Shown here: positions 6,216 to 9,237 of the stretch, piece after piece | How the letters are laid out: every line of letters begins with the position of its first letter | Numbering within the stretch: position 1 is the first letter of the stretch | NCBI GenBank assembly: GCA_024691065.1 | Contig: JAILOA010000037.1 | Coordinates: forward strand, 1 to 9,237 | From: Lachnospiraceae bacterium | GTDB lineage: Bacteria; Bacillota; Clostridia; Lachnospirales; Lachnospiraceae | Direction: 5' to 3' | DNA length: 9,237 nucleotides | The notes under the pieces: generated by a model | The model's database searches: none | What the model was told of the DNA's origin: nothing | Seen by the model: only the letters and a program-made list of their open reading frames with translations | Translations under genes and position numbers: made by a program

Positions 6216-7046
6216 ATGAAAAAAACAGTGAATACATTCAGGGATGCCAAGGCAAACGGACAAAAGGTTACAATGCTTACAGCATATGATTATTCCACAG
6301 CAAAGATGATGGAAGAGGTTGGAGTTGACAGTATACTGGTAGGTGATTCTTTAGGAAATGTAATGCTCGGCTATGAGGATACGGTTTCGGTTACCATGGA
6401 AGATATGATTCATCACTGCAAGGCAGTTAAGAGGGGAGCACCAAATACACTTGTTGTTTGCGATATGCCATTTATGTCTTATCAGACAAGCGTTTATGAT
6501 GGAGTTGTAAATGCAGGACGTCTTATGAAGGAAGGTCGTGCCAATGCCGTTAAGCTTGAGGGCGGTACCGGTGTTGCCCCGGTTATAAAGGCTATTGTTG
6601 ATGCAGGAATTCCGGTTTGTGCGCATATCGGTCTTACACCACAGTCTATCAATGCATTTGGCGGATATAAGGTTCAGGGTAAAGATACTGCAGCAGCTAA
6701 GAAGCTTGTAGAGGACGCATTGGCAGTACAGGAGGCCGGTGCATTTGCGGTAGTTCTTGAATGCGTGCCTTCAAAGCTTGCAAAGTATGTTACCGAAAAG
6801 CTTCACATAACAACAATCGGAATCGGCGCAGGAAATGATACCGACGGACAGGTGCTTGTATATGCTGATATGCTCGCAATGTTCTCGGATTACAAACCAA
6901 AGTTTGTTAAGCATTTTGCAAATGTAGGCGAGGAAATGAAGAAGGGCATCAAGGGTTATATCGACGAGGTAACGGCAGGAAGCTATCCGGCTGAGGAGCA
7001 TGGATATTCAATTGCTGATGAGGTTATGGAAGAAATCCAGAAGTAG
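6216..7046 (+). CDS. panB: 3-methyl-2-oxobutanoate hydroxymethyltransferase
   Basis: PanB transfers a hydroxymethyl group from 5,10-methylene-tetrahydrofolate to 2-oxoisovalerate, giving ketopantoate, the first committed step of pantothenate synthesis in the cytosol. The 276-residue product is a full-length TIM-barrel enzyme. Visible motifs are LTAYDYSTAK (21-30), VGDSLGNVMLGY (42-53) with the metal aspartate D44, CDMPFMSY (82-89) with D83, VKLEGG (112-117), HIGLTPQS (137-144), and LECVP (181-185) with the expected catalytic glutamate E182, then IGIGAG (201-206). All key residues are present. AAGAAGG (6204-6210) lies five bases before the ATG, just after a small GGTAC/GTACC stem (6184-6200). 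It is the second gene of the cluster and could be read from the panG promoter through the 36-bp repeats. Confidence 0.97.
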   Translation: MKKTVNTFRDAKANGQKVTMLTAYDYSTAKMMEEVGVDSILVGDSLGNVMLGYEDTVSVTMEDMIHHCKAVKRGAPNTLVVCDMPFMSYQTSVYDGVVNAGRLMKEGRANAVKLEGGTGVAPVIKAIVDAGIPVCAHIGLTPQSINAFGGYKVQGKDTAAAKKLVEDALAVQEAGAFAVVLECVPSKLAKYVTEKLHITTIGIGAGNDTDGQVLVYADMLAMFSDYKPKFVKHFANVGEEMKKGIKGYIDEVTAGSYPAEEHGYSIADEVMEEIQK

Positions 7047-7216
7047 GATTTGTTTTATTAAAGGATAAAAGCCTTGTATGCAAGGATGCAAAGGTCTATA
7101 TAAAAAGATATAGGAGCCTTGAAGTAAGGATGCAAAGGCTTATAGAAAGTCAAATAAAAGCCTTGAAGTAAGGTTGCAAAGGCTTATGGAAAGTAATAAA
7201 AAGCCTTGAAGTAAGG

Positions 7217-7245
7217 TTGCAAAGGTTTATGGAAAGTAATATAAC
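7217..7245 (+). promoter_or_regulatory. Possible promoter for panC within repeat copy 4
   Basis: TTGCAA (7217-7222), a 17-base spacer and TATAAC (7240-7245) resemble a sigma-A promoter. The equivalent place in copy 3 has TTGCAA and the poorer TAAAAA, so only the last copies would work. It would start transcription just before the 7247-7293 hairpin. It is a weak call. Confidence 0.3.
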
Positions 7246-7246
7246 T

Positions 7247-7293
7247 GCCTTGCAGGTGAGGATGCAATATTCTGCAGAAATTGCCTGCAAGGC
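7247..7293 (+). other. Long hairpin just before panC
   Basis: GCCTTGCAGG (7247-7256) and CCTGCAAGGC (7284-7293) are exact reverse complements. Two wobble pairs and an A-T pair extend the stem inward to about 13 bp, leaving a loop of about 21 bases. The left arm is the last repeat copy; the right arm seems to be specific to this end. No U-run follows, so termination is unlikely. It ends 27 bases before the panC Shine-Dalgarno site. Confidence 0.65.
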
Positions 7294-7335
7294 TGGATTA
7301 AAGAAATAAATATGGATAAAAAGGAGAATAAGAAA

Positions 7336-8178
7336 ATGCAAATTTTAAAAACAATTGATGAGGTTAGAGCGCTTGTAAAGAGTTGGAAAAAAGAGGGGCT
7401 TAGCGTTGGTCTGGTGCCAACCATGGGATATCTTCATGAGGGACATAAGAGTCTTATTGTAAAATCGGTGGAGCAGAATGACCGCACTATCGTAAGTGAT
7501 TTTGTAAACCCTATGCAGTTTGGTCCGACTGAGGATCTTGCAACATATCCAAGAGATTTACAGAGGGACGCAGAGCTTGTGGAATCTGCAGGAGCGGACG
7601 CTATATTTAATCCTGAGCCTGAAGAAATGTATCTTCCTAACTTTTCTTCTTTTGTAGATATGAGTACACTTACAGGCGGCCTTTGCGGAAAGACACGTCC
7701 TATCCACTTCAGAGGTGTTTGTACTGTAGTTTCCAAGCTTTTCAATATTGTGACTCCTGACAGAGCGTACTTTGGCCAGAAGGATGCACAGCAGCTTGCG
7801 GTTATAAAGCATATGGTTTCAGATTTAAGTTTCGGTATTGAAATCGTTGGTTGCCCGATTGTAAGGGAAGAGGATGGTCTCGCAAAGAGTTCAAGAAATA
7901 CATATCTTTCAGCTGATGAGAGACAGGCTGCACTTGTTCTTTCAAAATCTTTGGAATTTGGTAAAAATATGATTGCCAATGGAGAGAAAGATGCTAAAAT
8001 GGTAGTTGACTGCATTAAGAAGGAAATTGAAAAGGAACCGCTTGCAAAGATTGATTACGTTGAAATTGTAAGCTGGCCTGATCTTGAAAATGTAGATACA
8101 ATTGATGGCAGCATCTTATGTGCAATGGCAGTTTATATAGGTAAAACAAGACTTATTGATAACTTTATTGTGGAATAG
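7336..8178 (+). CDS. panC: Pantothenate synthetase (pantoate-beta-alanine ligase)
   Basis: PanC condenses pantoate with beta-alanine using ATP through a pantoyl-adenylate, giving pantothenate (vitamin B5). The 280-residue product matches the usual size of about 280. It belongs to the HIGH-motif nucleotidyltransferase fold: PTMGYLHEGH (28-37, with H34 and H37), FVNPMQFGPTED (56-67), HFRGVCTVVSKLFN, FGQKDAQQ (146-153) and KSSRN (184-188), all as expected. ATG 7336 is chosen because AAGGAG (7321-7326) lies nine bases upstream and the protein then begins MQILKTIDEVR like its relatives. The in-frame ATG at 7312 would add eight Lys-rich residues, would place the Shine-Dalgarno inside the coding region, and lacks its own site. 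It works with PanB, PanD and the DUF2520 reductase of this cluster. Confidence 0.96.
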   Translation: MQILKTIDEVRALVKSWKKEGLSVGLVPTMGYLHEGHKSLIVKSVEQNDRTIVSDFVNPMQFGPTEDLATYPRDLQRDAELVESAGADAIFNPEPEEMYLPNFSSFVDMSTLTGGLCGKTRPIHFRGVCTVVSKLFNIVTPDRAYFGQKDAQQLAVIKHMVSDLSFGIEIVGCPIVREEDGLAKSSRNTYLSADERQAALVLSKSLEFGKNMIANGEKDAKMVVDCIKKEIEKEPLAKIDYVEIVSWPDLENVDTIDGSILCAMAVYIGKTRLIDNFIVE

Positions 8179-8227
8179 GATTTAAAAATTTGGAATTATA
8201 AGTCAAATATTTTGAAGAAAATGTCAG

Positions 8228-8256
8228 TTGACTGTTAAATAAAATCAGGATATATT
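8228..8256 (+). promoter_or_regulatory. Likely promoter for panD at the head of the repeat array
   Basis: TTGACT (8228-8233), exactly 17 bases, then TATATT (8251-8256) is a near-consensus sigma-A promoter 50 bases after the panC stop. Its -10 is part of the first copy of the 65-bp repeat, so the later copies repeat a -10 with TTGAAA or TTGTCA at the -35 place. It could give panD and coaBC transcription independent of panGBC. Confidence 0.55.
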
Positions 8257-8400
8257 TTTATTTGTCATTTCAAAAATTAAGATATGTTTTGATTTGAAAG
8301 TTAAATAAATCAGGATATATTTTGATTTGTCATTTCAAAAATTAAGATATATTTTGATTTGAAAGTTAAATAAATCAGGATATATTTTGAAATGTAAGTA
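8234..8400. repeat. 65-bp tandem repeats built of 33-bp half units, panC-panD gap
   Basis: Copies starting GTTAAATAAA/GTTAAATAAAT lie at 8234, 8300 and 8365 (periods 66 and 65); the third is cut short near 8386-8400. Copies 1 and 2 are almost identical. Each 65-bp unit is itself two related halves of about 33 bp, both carrying GATATATTTTGATTTG or a close variant (for example GATATGTTTTGATTTG), so five half units are present. The array is very AT-rich. It is unrelated to the 36- and 44-bp arrays, apart from the loosely similar TCAGGAT/TCAGGGAT. Confidence 0.92.
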
Positions 8401-8529
8401 AAAAAATGTAATAAATGTGATTTTATAATTTTGAAACAGGACATAAATTGTTCCTGTATTCAGGAGTAGGAATCGAAGCGGATTACGAATCCCCACTTTA
8501 TAAAACAAGTTCACGAAATGAGGTATATT
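8401..8529 (+). other. panD leader with two small stem-loops
   Basis: After the repeats an AT-rich stretch leads to ACAGGA (8436-8441) / TCCTGT (8452-8457), a 6-bp stem with a 10-base loop, then GGATT (8480-8484) / AATCC (8488-8492), a tight 5-bp stem. Neither is followed by a T-run. The rest, up to the panD ribosome site, shows nothing else and no gene. Confidence 0.4.
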
Positions 8530-8913
8530 ATGAATTTAGAAATGTTAAAAGGTAAAATTCACAGAGCAACAGTAACTCAGGCAGAATTAAACTATGTTGG
8601 AAGTATTACAGTTGACACTCTTTTGATGGAAGCTGCAGGTATAGTTGAGTATGAGAAGGTTCAGGTTGTTGACGTGGAAAACGGAAACAGATTTGAAACT
8701 TATACAATTGCCGGAGAAGCCGGAAGCGGAGTTATTTGTCTGAATGGTGCTGCCGCACGTCAGGCTCTTGCCGGTGACCATGTAATTATTATGGCTTATT
8801 GCTACATGGATGCAGAGGAAGCTAAGACTCATAAACCTAAGGTAGTTCTTGTTGATTCCGAAAATAAAATCACAAAGACTACAAATTATGAGAAGCATGG
8901 GGTTTTATCTTAA
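8530..8913 (+). CDS. panD: Aspartate 1-decarboxylase (pyruvoyl-dependent)
   Basis: PanD decarboxylates aspartate to beta-alanine, the second substrate of PanC. The 127-residue product matches the bacterial family (about 126). The precursor must cleave itself between G24 and S25 (Y-V-G-S, 22-25) to make the pyruvoyl group; K9, H11, R54, Y58 and N72-G73 sit at the positions expected from the Escherichia coli enzyme. ATG 8530 is chosen because GAGGT sits six bases upstream and MNLEMLKGKIHR then aligns without overhang; the ATG at 8518 overlaps that same Shine-Dalgarno. No panM/panZ activator gene is seen, as usual outside enterobacteria. It follows panC after 351 bases of mostly repeats, so it may have its own promoter. 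Confidence 0.96.
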   Translation: MNLEMLKGKIHRATVTQAELNYVGSITVDTLLMEAAGIVEYEKVQVVDVENGNRFETYTIAGEAGSGVICLNGAAARQALAGDHVIIMAYCYMDAEEAKTHKPKVVLVDSENKITKTTNYEKHGVLS

Positions 8914-9013
8914 AACTCTTCTATGTCAAGTAGAATCAGAAATATTACATAAACCTCCGATGCCATAAAATTAAGGGTATGGGGTACATAATAACCGGGG
9001 AGATGAGGTAAAT

Positions 9014-9237
9014 ATGTTTAAAGGAAAGACTGTATTACTCGGGGTTACGGGCAGTATAGCAGCTTATAAGATTCCAAACCTCGTAAGTATGCTTATAAAG
9101 CAGCATGCAGATGTGCATGTTATAATGACTAAAAATGCAACAAATTTCATAACGCCGATTACATTTGAAACATTAACAGGACATAAATGTATAGTCGATA
9201 CATTTGACAGAGATTTTGAATTTAAGGTTGAGCATAT
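9014..9237 (+). CDS. coaBC: CoaBC (Dfp), phosphopantothenoylcysteine synthetase/decarboxylase, 5' part
   Basis: Only the first 74 residues are in the window; the gene runs off the right end. They belong to the N-terminal flavin-dependent decarboxylase (CoaC) half of the usual fused enzyme, which makes 4'-phosphopantetheine from phosphopantothenate and cysteine in two steps. Seen are GVTGSIAAYK (10-19), the FMN-binding start, VIMTKNATNFI (36-46), ITFETLTG (49-56), and VEH (72-74) whose histidine matches the expected catalytic one. Whether the CoaB half follows cannot be told, but it is usual. ATGAGGT (9003-9009) precedes the ATG by five bases. It lies 100 bases after panD with no clear terminator between (only a weak TTCTA/TAGAA pair at 8919-8935), so it is probably cotranscribed. 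Confidence 0.93.
   Translation, partial: MFKGKTVLLGVTGSIAAYKIPNLVSMLIKQHADVHVIMTKNATNFITPITFETLTGHKCIVDTFDRDFEFKVEH

Larger units (their letters stand above)
7071..7293. repeat. 44-bp tandem repeats in the panB-panC gap
   Basis: Five copies begin with GCCTTG at 7071, 7116, 7160, 7203 and 7247, so the periods are 45, 44, 43 and 44 bases. Copies 2 to 4 are nearly identical (GCCTTGAAGTAAGG, then TGCAAAGG, then TATGGAAAGTAATA), while the outer copies diverge. This suggests recent growth in the middle. Each copy carries short complementary pieces (CCTT..AAGG; GCCTT..AAGGC) and could fold as a small hairpin. The array fills most of the 289-base gap. The unit is unrelated in sequence to the 36-bp repeats before panB. 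Confidence 0.92.

Noticed and set aside
7229..7309. 26-codon frame (MESNITALQVRMQ...) before panC
   Set aside because: It is made of the repeat and hairpin sequence, its reading frame is not kept between repeat copies, and it has no ribosome site.
7312..7335. Upstream start for panC at ATG 7312
   Set aside because: The strong AAGGAG site at 7321-7326 lies downstream of it and is ideally placed for ATG 7336, which also gives the family's normal N-terminus.
7434..8015. Minus-strand ORF of 193 codons
   Set aside because: It lies wholly inside panC, whose motifs and ribosome site are unambiguous; the antisense product has no recognisable domain.
5981..8400. CRISPR array
   Set aside because: The repeats are contiguous tandem units without unique spacers, three different families are present, and there are no cas genes.

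Overview
The window looks like chromosomal DNA of an AT-rich, low-GC Gram-positive of the Clostridia, most likely a Lachnospiraceae member (Butyrivibrio/Roseburia/Eubacterium type). The basis is strong purine-rich Shine-Dalgarno sites, sigma-A type promoters, AT-rich gaps, the Asp23-family/fatty-acid-kinase pair typical of Firmicutes, and a DUF2520 (PanG-like) reductase in place of PanE. The taxonomic call is inference from gene content and style, not from a marker gene.

Layout. 1-136: a divergent intergenic region with a strong minus-strand promoter pointing out of the window (by Firmicutes gene order probably toward rpmB/L28, not visible here) and an isolated GC-rich hairpin that resembles an IS200/IS605 end. 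137-2275: an Asp23/YloU gene and fakA (YloV-type fatty acid kinase), closed by a hairpin terminator. 2366-4678: a large membrane-bound SpoIIE/PP2C-type phosphatase. Its membrane half looks like an ECF-transporter S component (vitamin-binding fold) followed by a small extracytoplasmic domain and a HAMP linker. 4679-4988: a nested-hairpin terminator, then an extended -10 promoter. 4989-9237: a pantothenate/CoA cluster, panG-like (DUF2520), panB, panC, panD and the 5' part of coaBC, all on the plus strand.

How the genes fit together. PanB makes ketopantoate, the DUF2520 protein probably reduces it to pantoate, PanD makes beta-alanine, PanC joins the two to pantothenate, and CoaBC acts later in CoA synthesis. 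No panE and no pantothenate kinase is seen in the window. FakA feeds exogenous fatty acids into acyl-phosphate, so both ends of the window touch lipid/CoA metabolism, although they are separate transcription units.

Most interesting points. (1) The S-component-like/HAMP/PP2C fusion next to a vitamin B5 cluster suggests a membrane vitamin sensor with phosphatase output. (2) Each of the three gaps panG-panB, panB-panC and panC-panD carries its own short tandem repeat family (about 36, 44 and 65 bp), followed by an inverted repeat and then the ribosome site; the panD set looks like an amplified promoter. (3) The panG-like gene has no well-placed ATG/GTG/TTG start: an ATA sits exactly where an ATG is expected.
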